Source: Janibacter sp. A1S7 (GTDB lineage: Bacteria > Actinomycetota > Actinomycetes > Actinomycetales > Dermatophilaceae). From it: 64,000 nucleotides of DNA. Below the pieces are notes generated by a model, which worked only from the letters and a program-made list of their open reading frames with translations, was not told where the DNA came from and made no database searches. Of the stretch, positions 8,987-17,527 are shown one piece after another; position 1 is the first letter of the stretch; the number at the start of each line of letters is the position of its first letter. The stretch is taken from positions 1,488,001 through 1,552,000 of the forward strand of contig NZ_CP144913.1 in NCBI RefSeq assembly GCF_037198315.1, in the 5' to 3' direction. Position numbers and translations under genes: made by a program.

Positions 8987-9702
8987 CCGACCGTCCCGCC
9001 CACCCCAAGCCCGACCGCGAGCAGCTCGAGGAGATCAACTCCTCCGTGCACTACGCGATGTTCTCCGCCTTCGCCCTGGCGACACCGCTGGGCGAGGCCG
9101 ACCGCCCCGCGCTGGTGGCCGAGGTCGAGGGGCTCATCGCCGCGGTGACCCAGGGTGGGGTGACCGTCCGCGGCGTCTACGACGTCGCCGGCCTGCGCGC
9201 CGACGCCGACCTGCTGGTCTGGTGGCACGCCGACGAGGTCGAGCTGCTCCAGGACGCCTACAAGCGCCTGCTGCGCACCGAGCTGGGGGCGCACCTCGAG
9301 CCGGTGTGGTCCAACGTCGCGTGCAACCGTCGAGCCGAGTTCAACCGCAGCCACGTGCCCGCCTTCATGGCCGGTGAGCCGGTGCGCAACTACGTGTGCG
9401 TCTACCCCTTCGTGCGGTCCTACGACTGGTACGTCATCGACGAGAAGGAGCGGCGCACCATGCTCGCCGAGCACGGCGCGATGGCCCGCGACTACCCGGA
9501 CGTGCGCGCCAACACCATCCCCGCCTTCGCCCTGGGTGACTACGAGTGGATCCTGGCCTTCGAGGCCGACGAGCTGCACCGCATCGTCGACCTCATGCGG
9601 GAGCTGCGTGCCTCCCGCGCACGGCTGCACGTGCGCGAGGAAGTCCCGTTCTTCACCGGCCCGCGGGTGAGCGTCGAGGCGCTTGTGGAGGGCCTGCGCT
9701 AG
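8983..9702 (+). CDS. chdC: Coproheme decarboxylase (HemQ/ChdC, chlorite-dismutase fold)
   Basis: 239 residues. Converts coproheme III to heme b by two oxidative decarboxylations. The YDWY motif at residues 147-150 and the likely proximal His in MLAEHG follow the family pattern. The start ATG 8983 is placed by AGGAG just upstream and by the ATGA overlap with hemY. Last gene of the heme operon; a palindromic repeat at 9722 follows after 20 nt and may end the transcript. Confidence 0.93.
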   Translation: MTDRPAHPKPDREQLEEINSSVHYAMFSAFALATPLGEADRPALVAEVEGLIAAVTQGGVTVRGVYDVAGLRADADLLVWWHADEVELLQDAYKRLLRTELGAHLEPVWSNVACNRRAEFNRSHVPAFMAGEPVRNYVCVYPFVRSYDWYVIDEKERRTMLAEHGAMARDYPDVRANTIPAFALGDYEWILAFEADELHRIVDLMRELRASRARLHVREEVPFFTGPRVSVEALVEGLR

Positions 9703-9721
9703 GCCGAGCTCGCCTCACCCG

Positions 9722-9757
9722 CCCCTCGAATATCGGGTAACCCGATATTCCCCGGGT
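9722..9757. repeat. 36-bp inverted repeat, left copy, flanking the AbiEi/DUF559 gene
   Basis: Identical over 36 bases to the reverse complement of 10872-10907. The core is an AT-containing palindrome with ten-base arms AATATCGGGT / ACCCGATATT around one central base. Weaker similarity continues inward for about 30 more bases. It sits 20 nt past the chdC stop and could also act as its terminator. Confidence 0.85.
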
Positions 9758-9908
9758 GTGCTGGAGTTTCGAAGTCGGGCGAAGCCCAAGGTTCTCTGGT
9801 GAGGTGGACCGGCGTGCGATACCCCCAAGCGTCCACCGTCCGTGCCGCTCATCCCCAGGATGGTGCCGGCATCTGTCGCGGGAGCCCGTCGGCGCGCACC
9901 GTGGCGGC

Positions 9909-10823
9909 ATGATCGACGTGCCAGTGGACCTCTTTTCCGGACTTCTCGCTCTGCCCGACGGCATCTTCACCCGGCAGGATGCGCTGCGGGTCGGCGTCAC
10001 GGACGACGTCCTCACCGCTGCGGTCCGCCGGGGAGTGCTCATCCGACCGTGCCGGGGTGCGTACACCTCGCCGGACACGTGGGCGAAGGGGGAGGCACGG
10101 CACCTTCTTGCCCGGGCCGCTCTGCGGCTCTACCCGGATGCCGTGCTCGCCGGTGCGCCCGCGGTGCGAGCCCATGGCATACCCCTGTTCGAGGTGCCCC
10201 TCGTCCGGGTCGACATCATGCGTCCGGTGACGAGCGAGGCCACGACTGCGCGCCTGCGCATCCGCCCCCTTCGCGACGAGGTGGTCCAGACCTCGTGGGG
10301 TCCGGCCACAGATCTGCCGTCATCCCTCGTCCAGCTGACCATGGACCACGGCATCGCCTCGGGGCTGGCGTCGTTCGACGCTGCCCTTCACACGGGGGCC
10401 GTCACGCGGGACGAACTCGAGGCCGCCTACGCACGCGTGGCCGGGTGGCCGCGCTCGTCCCGGGTGCGGTGTGCGTTGGCCTGGTCTGATGGCCACGCCG
10501 AATCGTTGGGCGAGAGCGTGACGCGCGCGATCCTGCTCGGGGCCGGCTGGGAGGTCGAGTCACAGGTGCTGGTTGCCGACGAGAACGGCGAGATCTTCGC
10601 CCGAGCCGACCTCGGCATCAAGGGCACCCGAGTGCTGCTCGAGTTCGACGGCAAGGTCAAGTACTCCGACGGCGGTGTCGACGCGCTGTTCCGGGAGAAG
10701 CGCCGCGAGGACCGGATCCGCGCGCAGGGCTACGTCGTGGTTCGAGTGACCTGGGCCGACCTGTTCCATCCGGAACGGATCGTCGCAGCCGTGCAGTCGG
10801 CCCTGATGGCTGCCGTTGCCTGA
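9909..10823 (+). CDS. AbiEi-type winged-helix domain with DUF559 (Vsr-like) nuclease domain
   Basis: 304 residues from ATG 9909. The N-terminal 60 residues (GIFTRQDALRVGVTDDVLTA, then RRGVLIRPCRGAYTSP) match the AbiEi antitoxin-like winged helix. The C-terminal 90 residues (LLEFDGKVKYSD, then KRREDRIRAQGYVVVRVTW) match DUF559, a Vsr/PD-(D/E)xK-like fold. Such proteins are frequent single genes in actinobacteria; the true role is not established. No AbiEii toxin partner is adjacent. The gene with its upstream region and a terminator hairpin is enclosed by the 36-bp inverted repeats at 9722 and 10872, suggesting a discrete movable unit between chdC and msrB. Confidence 0.8.
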   Translation: MIDVPVDLFSGLLALPDGIFTRQDALRVGVTDDVLTAAVRRGVLIRPCRGAYTSPDTWAKGEARHLLARAALRLYPDAVLAGAPAVRAHGIPLFEVPLVRVDIMRPVTSEATTARLRIRPLRDEVVQTSWGPATDLPSSLVQLTMDHGIASGLASFDAALHTGAVTRDELEAAYARVAGWPRSSRVRCALAWSDGHAESLGESVTRAILLGAGWEVESQVLVADENGEIFARADLGIKGTRVLLEFDGKVKYSDGGVDALFREKRREDRIRAQGYVVVRVTWADLFHPERIVAAVQSALMAAVA

Positions 10824-10837
10824 TCTCCACCGGACTT

Positions 10838-10880
10838 TCCCCGGGTTCGTGTGAGTTCCAAACTCCTGCGAACCCGGGGA
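10838..10880 (+). terminator. Hairpin after the AbiEi/DUF559 gene
   Basis: A 12-bp stem (10838-10849 with 10869-10880, TCCCCGGGTTCG / CGAACCCGGGGA) encloses a second short stem GAGTT/AACTC. It lies 14 nt past the stop at 10823 and runs into the right 36-bp repeat. Confidence 0.65.
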
Positions 10881-10907
10881 ATATCGGGTTACCCGATATT
10901 CGAGGGG
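10872..10907. repeat. 36-bp inverted repeat, right copy
   Basis: Exact inverted partner of 9722-9757. It ends 18 nt beyond the msrB stop codon (msrB is on the minus strand and stops at 10926), so each repeat copy lies just past the 3' end of a housekeeping gene. Confidence 0.85.
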
Positions 10908-10925
10908 TAGGCGGGACCCCCGACC

Positions 10926-11354
10926 TCAGGCCTCCGCCGGGCGCAGGGTCATCGAAATCGAGTTGATGCAGTAGCGCTGGTCGGTGGGGGTGTCGTACCC
11001 CTCTCCCTCGAAGACGTGGCCCATGTGACTGCCGCAGTTGGCGCAGCGGACCTCGACGCGGGGGCGGCCGGGCAGGGAGTCGTCCTCGATGTACTCGACC
11101 CGGTCCTCGGCGAGCGGGGTGTAGAACGAGGGCCAGCCGCAGTGGCTGGAGAACTTCGTCTCCGAGGTGAACAACTCGGACCCGCAGGCGCGGCAGGCGT
11201 AGACGCCCTCGGTCTGCGTCTCGTTGTACTCACCCGTGAAGGGGCGCTCGGTCCCGGCGGCACGCAGCACGGAGTACTCCTCCGGGGCGAGCTCCTGGCG
11301 CCACTGCTCGTCGGTCTTGCTGACGGCGTAGTCGCGGTCGGTCTGCTCCATCAT
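10926..11354 (-). CDS. msrB: Peptide-methionine (R)-S-oxide reductase
   Basis: 142 residues, full family length. Reduces the R-epimer of methionine sulfoxide in proteins. The catalytic cysteine is in RYCINSISM near the C-terminus, and the structural zinc site is formed by CRAC and CANC pairs. HCGWPSF and GHVF are family blocks. A second start two codons in is possible because the protein begins with two Met. It lies downstream of ectD on the same strand but a strong hairpin separates the two. Confidence 0.95.
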   Translation of the reverse strand: MMEQTDRDYAVSKTDEQWRQELAPEEYSVLRAAGTERPFTGEYNETQTEGVYACRACGSELFTSETKFSSHCGWPSFYTPLAEDRVEYIEDDSLPGRPRVEVRCANCGSHMGHVFEGEGYDTPTDQRYCINSISMTLRPAEA

Positions 11355-11383
11355 CGTGTGACTCCTTCATCGTCGATGTCTCC

Positions 11384-11441
11384 ATCATGCAACGCCGCGG
11401 CCGCCGAAGATCTTCCGGGGCTGCCGCGGCGTTGCCTGATG
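11384..11441 (-). terminator. Terminator of ectD
   Basis: An 18-bp stem with one mismatch (11384-11401 region with 11424-11441; core GCAACGCCGCGG / CCGCGGCGTTGC) encloses a small GAAGATCTTC palindrome. It lies 9 nt past the ectD stop and upstream of msrB. Confidence 0.75.
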
Positions 11442-11449
11442 GGCAGGGA

Positions 11450-12349
11450 TCAGCCGACGTCGCGGTGGGCGAGGTGGTCGGGCCGCGGCGCGGAGGCCGC
11501 GAAGGGCTCCCGCAACCGGTTGGAGACCGCGTTGAAGACGACGAACAGGTTGTTGCGTGGATCCGGCGAGATGTTGCCCGCGGATGCGTGCATGCAGTTG
11601 GCGTCGAAGTACAGCGCCGACCCCGCCGGACCGGTGATCATGTCGATCCCGTGCTCCTGCGCCAGCCGGGCGACGTCCTCCTCGTCCGGGGTGCCGAAGG
11701 GGGGACGGTAGGAGCTGAGCGACTCGCGGTGGTAGCCCTCGGGCGTCTGGCCGACGCAGCTGACGAACTGCTTGTGCGACCCGGGGATGATCATCAACGC
11801 GCCGTTCGTCTCGTAGTTGGGCGTCAGCGAGAGCGAGACGCTCAGGGCGCGGGGGGCGGGCATCCCGTCCTCGGCGTGCCAGGTCTCGAAGTCGCTGTGC
11901 CAGTAGAACGGCCCGCCGGCGAAACCCGGCTTGAGGTTCATGCGGCTCTGGTGGATGTAGACGTCGTCGCCCAGGATCTGGCGGGCGGCGCCGACGATCT
12001 CGTCGCGGTTGACGATCTCGGCGATCGCGTCGCTGAACCGGTGGACGGCGAAGACGGAGCGCACGTCGTCGTTCGAGCGCTCTCGGATGATCCGCTCGTC
12101 CTCGCCCAGCCGGCCGGTGATGGCGTCCACCTCGGACAGGCAGGTGGTGATGTCCTCATCGGAGAGGACGGAGTCGGCGGTGTGGTAGCCGCGCCGGTCG
12201 TAGCCGCGCAGCTGGTCCTCATCGAGAGGACCCGAGGCATGCGTGCCCCACACGACGGAGTGGGAGCGGGGCTCGATCTGGCTGCGGTCGGCCAGTCGGG
12301 TCCGGTAGACGTCAATGGTTCGAGTTGCGGTTTGAGTTCCCGTGATCAC
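11450..12349 (-). CDS. ectD: Ectoine hydroxylase
   Basis: 299 residues from GTG 12349, preceded by AAGGGA. Fe(II)/2-oxoglutarate dioxygenase that makes 5-hydroxyectoine from ectoine for osmotic and heat stress. The hallmark EctD segment FYWHSDFETWHAEDGMP carries the H-x-D iron ligands, and the distal iron His is probably that in MHASAGNISP. A TTGACA-like element lies about 60 nt upstream. No ectABC genes flank it, so ectoine must be made from genes elsewhere or imported. A start at 12379 would add ten residues and remove the ribosome site. Confidence 0.93.
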   Translation of the reverse strand: MITGTQTATRTIDVYRTRLADRSQIEPRSHSVVWGTHASGPLDEDQLRGYDRRGYHTADSVLSDEDITTCLSEVDAITGRLGEDERIIRERSNDDVRSVFAVHRFSDAIAEIVNRDEIVGAARQILGDDVYIHQSRMNLKPGFAGGPFYWHSDFETWHAEDGMPAPRALSVSLSLTPNYETNGALMIIPGSHKQFVSCVGQTPEGYHRESLSSYRPPFGTPDEEDVARLAQEHGIDMITGPAGSALYFDANCMHASAGNISPDPRNNLFVVFNAVSNRLREPFAASAPRPDHLAHRDVG

Positions 12350-12469
12350 AGAAGATCCCTTTCGCTCAATCCGGCGCATCGGTGGTGCCGGTGGTGCTGT
12401 TTTGTTGTCAAATGCATGGAGGCCACTGGGCCTTTCAGCACGTTCTCAACTTCGCTCGAGGGACGCAAG

Positions 12470-12495
12470 TGGCGCCAACCCATAGGCTGGCGCCA
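12470..12495. promoter_or_regulatory. Twin TGGCGCCA boxes at the LigD-polymerase start
   Basis: Two copies of the 8-bp palindrome TGGCGCCA (12470-12477 and 12488-12495) are ten bases apart. The second contains the A of the start codon. TAGGCT between them is seven bases from the ATG and could be the -10 of a leaderless promoter. A regulator binding both boxes would cover the promoter; the protein is unknown. Confidence 0.45.
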
Positions 12496-13577
12496 TGGTC
12501 AGGACACCGGCTGCGGTCGTGACGGCGGGGGAGCGGGAGGTGCGCGTCTCCAGCCCGGACCGGGTCGTGTACCGGGCGAGCGAGCGGACCCCACAGATCA
12601 CCAAGCTCGAGGTGTGCGAGTACGTCGCGGCCATCGGGGCGACGATGATGCGCACGATCGGGGAGCGCCCCACCGCGATGGAGCGCTGGCCGGACGGGTG
12701 GCGCGAGGGGATGCGCCTCGCGGTCGGCCCCAAGGACTCCGGCGCCGACGGCTTCTACCAGAAGCGCCTGCCCCGGGGCGCACCCGACTACGTCGAGACG
12801 GTCGACATCACCTTCCCGAGCGGGCGCACGGCCGCCGAGCTGTGCCCGACGGAACCGGCATCGCTCGTCTGGGCGGCCCACATGGGAACCCTGACCTTCC
12901 ACCCCTGGCCGGTGCGACGGCCCGACCTCGACCATCCGGACGAGTTGCGACTCGACCTCGACCCGCAGCCCGGCACCGACTTCGCCGATGCGCAGCGGGT
13001 GGCCGGCGTCGCTCGTGAGCTGCTCGAGGAGCTCGGTCTGCGTGGCTACCCGAAGACCAGCGGTCACCGGGGCATCCACGTCTACGTGCGGATCGAGCCA
13101 CGGTGGTCCTTCGAGGAGTTGCGGCACGCGGCGATCGGGTTCGGCCGCGAGCTGGAGCGGCGCGACGAGGGTGTGACGACGAAGTGGTGGAAGGAGGAGC
13201 GGGGCGAGCGGATCTTCGTCGACTTCAACCAGAACAACCGTGACCGCACGATCGCCGGCGCCTGGAGCCTGCGGGCTCGTCCCGGCGCGCCCGTGAGCAC
13301 CCCGATGACGTGGGAGCAGCTGGCCGCGGTCACCGATCCGAGGGACTACAACCTCACGACGGTGCTCGATCACCTCGCCGACGGTGACCCGTGGGCCGAC
13401 ATGGACGAGCAGGCGTACTCGCTCGACCCCCTGCTCCGGTTGTGGGAGGCCTTGCCCGGCGGCGAGCTGAACTTCCCGCCCGACTACCCGAAGATGCCCG
13501 GCGAGCCACCGCGGGTGCAGCCGAGCAAGAAGGTCGCCGAGCACTGGGACGACGACGGCAACCGGATCGAGTCGTGA
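12495..13577 (+). CDS. ligD: LigD-type polymerase/primase domain protein (NHEJ)
   Basis: 360 residues. Archaeo-eukaryotic primase-type polymerase of bacterial non-homologous end joining, which fills gaps and adds nucleotides at broken ends. The catalytic acidic pair is in LRLDLDPQPG, and TSGHRGIHVYVRI and KEERGERIFVDFNQNNRDRTIAGAWS are diagnostic blocks. Here the polymerase stands alone rather than fused to ligase and phosphoesterase domains. The convergent gene at 13653 encodes the ATP-dependent ligase. Ku is not in this window. The ATG at 12495 has no ribosome site and is probably leaderless. Confidence 0.9.
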   Translation: MVRTPAAVVTAGEREVRVSSPDRVVYRASERTPQITKLEVCEYVAAIGATMMRTIGERPTAMERWPDGWREGMRLAVGPKDSGADGFYQKRLPRGAPDYVETVDITFPSGRTAAELCPTEPASLVWAAHMGTLTFHPWPVRRPDLDHPDELRLDLDPQPGTDFADAQRVAGVARELLEELGLRGYPKTSGHRGIHVYVRIEPRWSFEELRHAAIGFGRELERRDEGVTTKWWKEERGERIFVDFNQNNRDRTIAGAWSLRARPGAPVSTPMTWEQLAAVTDPRDYNLTTVLDHLADGDPWADMDEQAYSLDPLLRLWEALPGGELNFPPDYPKMPGEPPRVQPSKKVAEHWDDDGNRIES

Positions 13578-13652
13578 CCGCAACGAGTGGTCGTGAACGC
13601 GCCGACGGTTCGTGCGGGTGGCTGACCTCCACCGAGCCGAGCGGCGGGATCC

Positions 13653-14711
13653 TCAGTCGGCGAGGACCTCACCCAGGTCGTAGGCGGCGGCCCGGTCGAT
13701 CTGGTCGAGCGTGCACGAGGCGGGGTCGCGGTCGGGGCGCCAGCGCAGGAACTGCACGGTGTGGCGGAAGCGGTGCCCCTCGAGCTGGTCGAAGGCGACC
13801 TCGACGACGCGCTCCGGTCGCAGCGGGACGTACGAGACGTCCTTGCCCGAGGAGAAGCGCGAGCGGTCGGTCTCCGCGTGCTCGATCTCTCCGTCGGGGC
13901 CACGTCGCACGAGCGGTTCGAGCTCATCGATGAGTTCGAGGCGCCGCTGGGCGGTGAAGGCGGCGATCCCGCCCACGTTGTACAGCTGCCCCTCGTGGAA
14001 GAGCCCGAGCAGCAACGAGCCGACACCCTGCCCGGACTTGTGCAAGCGGTAGCCGGTCACGACGGCCTCCGCAGTGCGCTTGTGCTTGATCTTCAGCATC
14101 GTGCGCTTGCCCGGTTGGTAGGTCGAGGTGAGTGCCTTGGCGACCACGCCGTCCAGACCGGCCCCCTCGAACCGCACGAACCAGTCGCGGGCCTCATGCG
14201 CATCCCGCGTCACCCTCGTCAGGTGGAGCGGGGCACCCTTCGCCATCGTCGTGAAGACCGACTCGAGGACCTCGCGGCGGCGGGCGAAGGGGGACCCGGT
14301 CACGTCCTCGTCGCCGAGGGCGAGCAGGTCGAAGGCGATGAACTCCGCCGGTGTCTGCGCCGACAGCTTGGTGATGCGCGACTGCGCGGGGTGGATCCGT
14401 TGGCCGAGCGCCTCCCAGTCCAGCCGTTCCCGACCCGGCTCGCCGCTGCGCACGACGATCTCGCCGTCGAGGACGACCTGCTCGGGCAGGTGCTCGCGGC
14501 AGGCATCGACGAGCTCGGGGAAGTACCGGGTCAGGGGCTTTTTGCCCCGGCTGGCCAGCTCGACGTCCCCGCCGTCCTTGACGACGATGCAGCGGAAGCC
14601 ATCCCACTTCGGCTCGTAGGAGTAGCCCGCGTCGACGGCGTCCGCTGCCGGAACCTCCGTGACGGCCTTGGCGAGCATCGGGGTGAGGTCGAGTTCGGGA
14701 AGGGGTGTCAC
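13653..14711 (-). CDS. ligC: ATP-dependent DNA ligase, LigC type
   Basis: 352 residues. The nucleotidyl-transferase motif I is in YEPKWDGFR, where Lys is adenylated, followed by DGEIVV (motif III), EFIAFDLLAL, DGVVAKAL (motif IV) and KIKHKRTAEAVVTGYR (motif V). An OB-fold C-terminal region follows. Length and absence of extra domains fit LigC, which acts in back-up end joining and repair in actinobacteria. Convergent with the LigD-type polymerase, so the two probably serve the same pathway from separate promoters. Confidence 0.9.
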   Translation of the reverse strand: MTPLPELDLTPMLAKAVTEVPAADAVDAGYSYEPKWDGFRCIVVKDGGDVELASRGKKPLTRYFPELVDACREHLPEQVVLDGEIVVRSGEPGRERLDWEALGQRIHPAQSRITKLSAQTPAEFIAFDLLALGDEDVTGSPFARRREVLESVFTTMAKGAPLHLTRVTRDAHEARDWFVRFEGAGLDGVVAKALTSTYQPGKRTMLKIKHKRTAEAVVTGYRLHKSGQGVGSLLLGLFHEGQLYNVGGIAAFTAQRRLELIDELEPLVRRGPDGEIEHAETDRSRFSSGKDVSYVPLRPERVVEVAFDQLEGHRFRHTVQFLRWRPDRDPASCTLDQIDRAAAYDLGEVLAD

Positions 14712-14751
14712 TCGTCACATTCTGCCCGTTCGTCCTCGGATTTGAGACGAT

Positions 14752-15927
14752 GTGCCGGTGGCGACGACGAGGACGGTGGCAGAGCGCGCAGTGACCTACG
14801 GGTCCGTGGCCGCCGCGTCCGCCATCGTGGGTGCGGGGTCGGTGTGGGTCGGGGGAGCGACCTACTTCGCCCGTCGCGTCCTCACCCCGGACCCGGTCCG
14901 GCCCGACGACACCATCATCCACGTCGTGCACTCCGACAGCGTCACCCTCTCGGGCACCGAGGACATCGTCGTGCCCGGTCGCTACGGACTGTGGCTCGAC
15001 GGTGGGAGGGGCCACGCCCGCATCGGCGGCGTCCTCGAGGTGGACCATCGGCGCCAGCGGGTTCGCCGCGAGCTGCTCGGGGTGGACTGCGGCACACTGC
15101 AACCGGGCCCGGCACGCTTCAACAGCTACTACTGGGGGCGCGACCCGCAGACCGACCTCGGGCTGGCGACCGAGGACGTCGTGGTGCCCGCCGAACTCGG
15201 ACCGATGCCGGCGTGGATCACGCCGGCCACGCACGGTACCGGTGACCGCTGGGCGATCCTCGTCCACGGCCGCGGTGCGCGTCGCATCGAGGCGATCCGG
15301 GCGGTCCCCGCACTGCATGCGGCCGGTCTGACCTGTCTGGTCCCGAGCTACCGCAACGACGGGGAGGCTCCGGTGGGGCCTGATGGGCGCTACAACCTCG
15401 GCCTGTCCGAGTGGCGCGACATCGAGGACGCCGTCTCGATGGCGTTGGCCCGCGGCGCGCGGGAGATCATCCTCGTGGGCTGGTCGATGGGCGGCGCGAT
15501 CGTGCTGCAGTTCCTCGACCGCTCCCGCCTGGCGAGCGTCGTCTCCCGGGCCGTGCTCGACGGGCCGGTGGTCGACTGGGGACAGGTCCTCAAGCACCAC
15601 GCCGAGCTGCACCGTGTCCCCGCCCCCGTTTCCCACCTGGGCAGTGCCCTGATGGGACAGCACTGGGCCAAGCGCCTGGTCGGGGTCTCCGAGAGCGTCG
15701 ACGTCGCCAGGACCGACTGGGTCGCCCGGGCCGAGGAGCTGCACCACCCGATGTTGCTCATCCACTCGCGCGACGACGAGTTCGTCCCCGTCGGGCCGAG
15801 CGAGGAGCTGGCGCAGGCGCGACCGGACCTGATCACCTACGAGCCGTGGTCGCTCGCGCGGCACTGCAAGGAGTGGAACGTCGACCCGCGGCGTTGGGAC
15901 GCGGTGGTCACCGACTTCGTGCGCTGA
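14752..15927 (+). CDS. Alpha/beta hydrolase, membrane-anchored
   Basis: 391 residues from GTG 14752 (GTG 14758 also possible). An N-terminal hydrophobic segment at about residues 15-40 suggests a membrane anchor. The hydrolase fold shows the nucleophile elbow GWSMGGAI, an acid at IHSRDDEFVP and a final His in LARHCKEWN. WAILVHGRGARRIEAIR matches the oxyanion region of prolyl-oligopeptidase-like hydrolases. The substrate is unknown. It follows ligC divergently and its stop is one base from that of the convergent reductase gene. Confidence 0.8.
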   Translation: MPVATTRTVAERAVTYGSVAAASAIVGAGSVWVGGATYFARRVLTPDPVRPDDTIIHVVHSDSVTLSGTEDIVVPGRYGLWLDGGRGHARIGGVLEVDHRRQRVRRELLGVDCGTLQPGPARFNSYYWGRDPQTDLGLATEDVVVPAELGPMPAWITPATHGTGDRWAILVHGRGARRIEAIRAVPALHAAGLTCLVPSYRNDGEAPVGPDGRYNLGLSEWRDIEDAVSMALARGAREIILVGWSMGGAIVLQFLDRSRLASVVSRAVLDGPVVDWGQVLKHHAELHRVPAPVSHLGSALMGQHWAKRLVGVSESVDVARTDWVARAEELHHPMLLIHSRDDEFVPVGPSEELAQARPDLITYEPWSLARHCKEWNVDPRRWDAVVTDFVR

Positions 15928-15928
15928 C

Positions 15929-16603
15929 TCACCGCTCGACGCGCCACAGGCCCAGCAGCGTCCCGTCCTGCTCGAGCAGGTGCCGGCAGGTGAGGTCGAC
16001 GTCGACGTCCGCCCCGTCGAGCAGGCGCGGGTGGGAGCTGCGGTCGCCACCGACGAGGTTCGGCGTCCACGACAGGCCGAGCTCGTCGACGAGCCCTGCG
16101 GCGACCAGCTGGGCGGCCAGCGACGGTCCCCCTTCGCACAGGACGTGGGGACCGAAGGCCTCCCGGGCGCGCTCCACGACGACCACCGGGTCGACGTGGT
16201 CCTCGCCGCACAGCCACGTGGTCTCTGCCTCGACGGCACCGGAAGAACGGGTCGTCGCGAGCACGACGTCGTCACCCTGCGCGGTCGGCGGCAACTGGGA
16301 CCGGGAGGAGACGACGACCATCGGTGTGCCCGCCGGCTTGTACCCCTCGGCACGCGCCGTCCCGCCCCCGACGAGCAGGACATCGGCGGCTCGACGCATC
16401 GCCGCGAAGCCTCGGTGGTCGGCCGCCGAGTTGATCGTCCCGGAGCGTCCGTCCGGGCCGGTCGCCGCCCCGTCGAGGGTGGTGACGAAGTTGAGTCGCA
16501 GCAGCGGATCCGATGCGACGTAGAGGCTGTCGAGGTCGTCGTCGGAGAGCTCGTCGCCGGGCGAGACGGCGACAGCGGCATGGTCACAGGTCAGGACGCG
16601 CAT
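15929..16603 (-). CDS. RibD C-terminal-type (dihydrofolate-reductase-like) pyrimidine reductase family
   Basis: 224 residues from ATG 16603 (a start at 16621 would add six residues). The fold is that of the riboflavin-specific deaminase C-terminal reductase: LNFVTTLDGAATG near the start, RRAADVLLVGGGTARAEGY with the NADPH-binding glycines, and LCEGGPSLAAQLVAAGLVDEL. No deaminase domain is fused and no riboflavin genes are nearby, so a general NADPH-dependent reductase is as likely as a step in riboflavin synthesis. Confidence 0.8.
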   Translation of the reverse strand: MRVLTCDHAAVAVSPGDELSDDDLDSLYVASDPLLRLNFVTTLDGAATGPDGRSGTINSAADHRGFAAMRRAADVLLVGGGTARAEGYKPAGTPMVVVSSRSQLPPTAQGDDVVLATTRSSGAVEAETTWLCGEDHVDPVVVVERAREAFGPHVLCEGGPSLAAQLVAAGLVDELGLSWTPNLVGGDRSSHPRLLDGADVDVDLTCRHLLEQDGTLLGLWRVER

Positions 16604-16648
16604 GCTGCGAGTCTCCCTCACGACCGCCGTGGCTGCGATGATCGGTGG

Positions 16649-17518
16649 ATGGCCAAGAAGAAGTCAGGCACGAAGAGCGCCTCGTCCACCCCGTACCGGG
16701 ATGCGTTGCACGCCGCCCCGGGGATCGACCTGGCCGGTATCGACACCCGCGGTACCCCGGCCTTCGACGGGGACAAGAGTGCGGGCAAGAAGGCCCTGAC
16801 GGCCCTGGCCGAGCCGGTGTCCGACCTGCAGGAGCGTCTCTTCGCCGAGGCGACTGCAGGTGGCCACCGCCGCGTCCTGCTCGTCATCCAGGGCATGGAC
16901 ACCGCCGGCAAGGGAGGTGTGATGCGCCACGTCGTCGGGAACGTCGACCCGCAGGGCGTGGAGATCACCGCCTTCAAGGCGCCGACGGCCGAGGAGCTGG
17001 AGCACCCCTTCCTCTGGCGCATCCGCAATGCCCTGCCGGACGCGGGCATGATCGGCGTCTTCGACCGGAGCCACTACGAGGACGTCCTCATCGCGCGCGT
17101 CCACGACCTGGTGCCGAAGTCGCAGTGGTCGCGCCGCTACACGACGATCAACACCTTCGAGGAGGAGGTGGCCGATGCGGGTACGACGATCATCAAGGTG
17201 CTGCTGCACATCAGCTTCGGCGAGCAGAAGGAGCGTCTGGCCGAGCGGCTCGACCGCCCGGACAAGCACTGGAAGTTCAGCCCCGCCGACATCGACGAGC
17301 GCGCCCACTGGGACGAGTACCAGCAGGCCCACCAGGCCGCCATCGACAGGTGCTCCACCGAGGTCGCGCCCTGGTACGTCGTGCCGGCGGACCGCAAGTG
17401 GTACGCCCGACTCGCCGTGATGAACCTGCTCAACGAGCACCTCGAGCCCATGGAGCTGCAGTGGCCCGAGGCGGACTTCGACGTCAAGGAGCAGCGCAAG
17501 CGCCTGCTGAGGTCCTGA
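16649..17518 (+). CDS. ppk2: Polyphosphate kinase 2 family protein
   Basis: 289 residues from ATG 16649. PPK2 enzymes transfer phosphate between polyphosphate and nucleotides. Walker A is in IQGMDTAGKGG, Walker B in GVFDRSHYEDVL, and the lid arginines lie downstream in the SQWSRRYTTINTFEE region. The KHWKFSPADIDERAHWDEY segment is typical of one-domain PPK2 proteins that phosphorylate nucleoside di- or monophosphates. The N-terminal 25 residues are Lys/Ser rich. Stops 10 nt from the convergent acyl-CoA dehydrogenase gene. Confidence 0.92.
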   Translation: MAKKKSGTKSASSTPYRDALHAAPGIDLAGIDTRGTPAFDGDKSAGKKALTALAEPVSDLQERLFAEATAGGHRRVLLVIQGMDTAGKGGVMRHVVGNVDPQGVEITAFKAPTAEELEHPFLWRIRNALPDAGMIGVFDRSHYEDVLIARVHDLVPKSQWSRRYTTINTFEEEVADAGTTIIKVLLHISFGEQKERLAERLDRPDKHWKFSPADIDERAHWDEYQQAHQAAIDRCSTEVAPWYVVPADRKWYARLAVMNLLNEHLEPMELQWPEADFDVKEQRKRLLRS

Positions 17519-17527
17519 CCGCTGCGG

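Noticed and set aside
14194..16587. 797-codon minus-strand frame across hydrolase and ligase genes
   Set aside because: Crosses three real genes in other frames and shows no domain.
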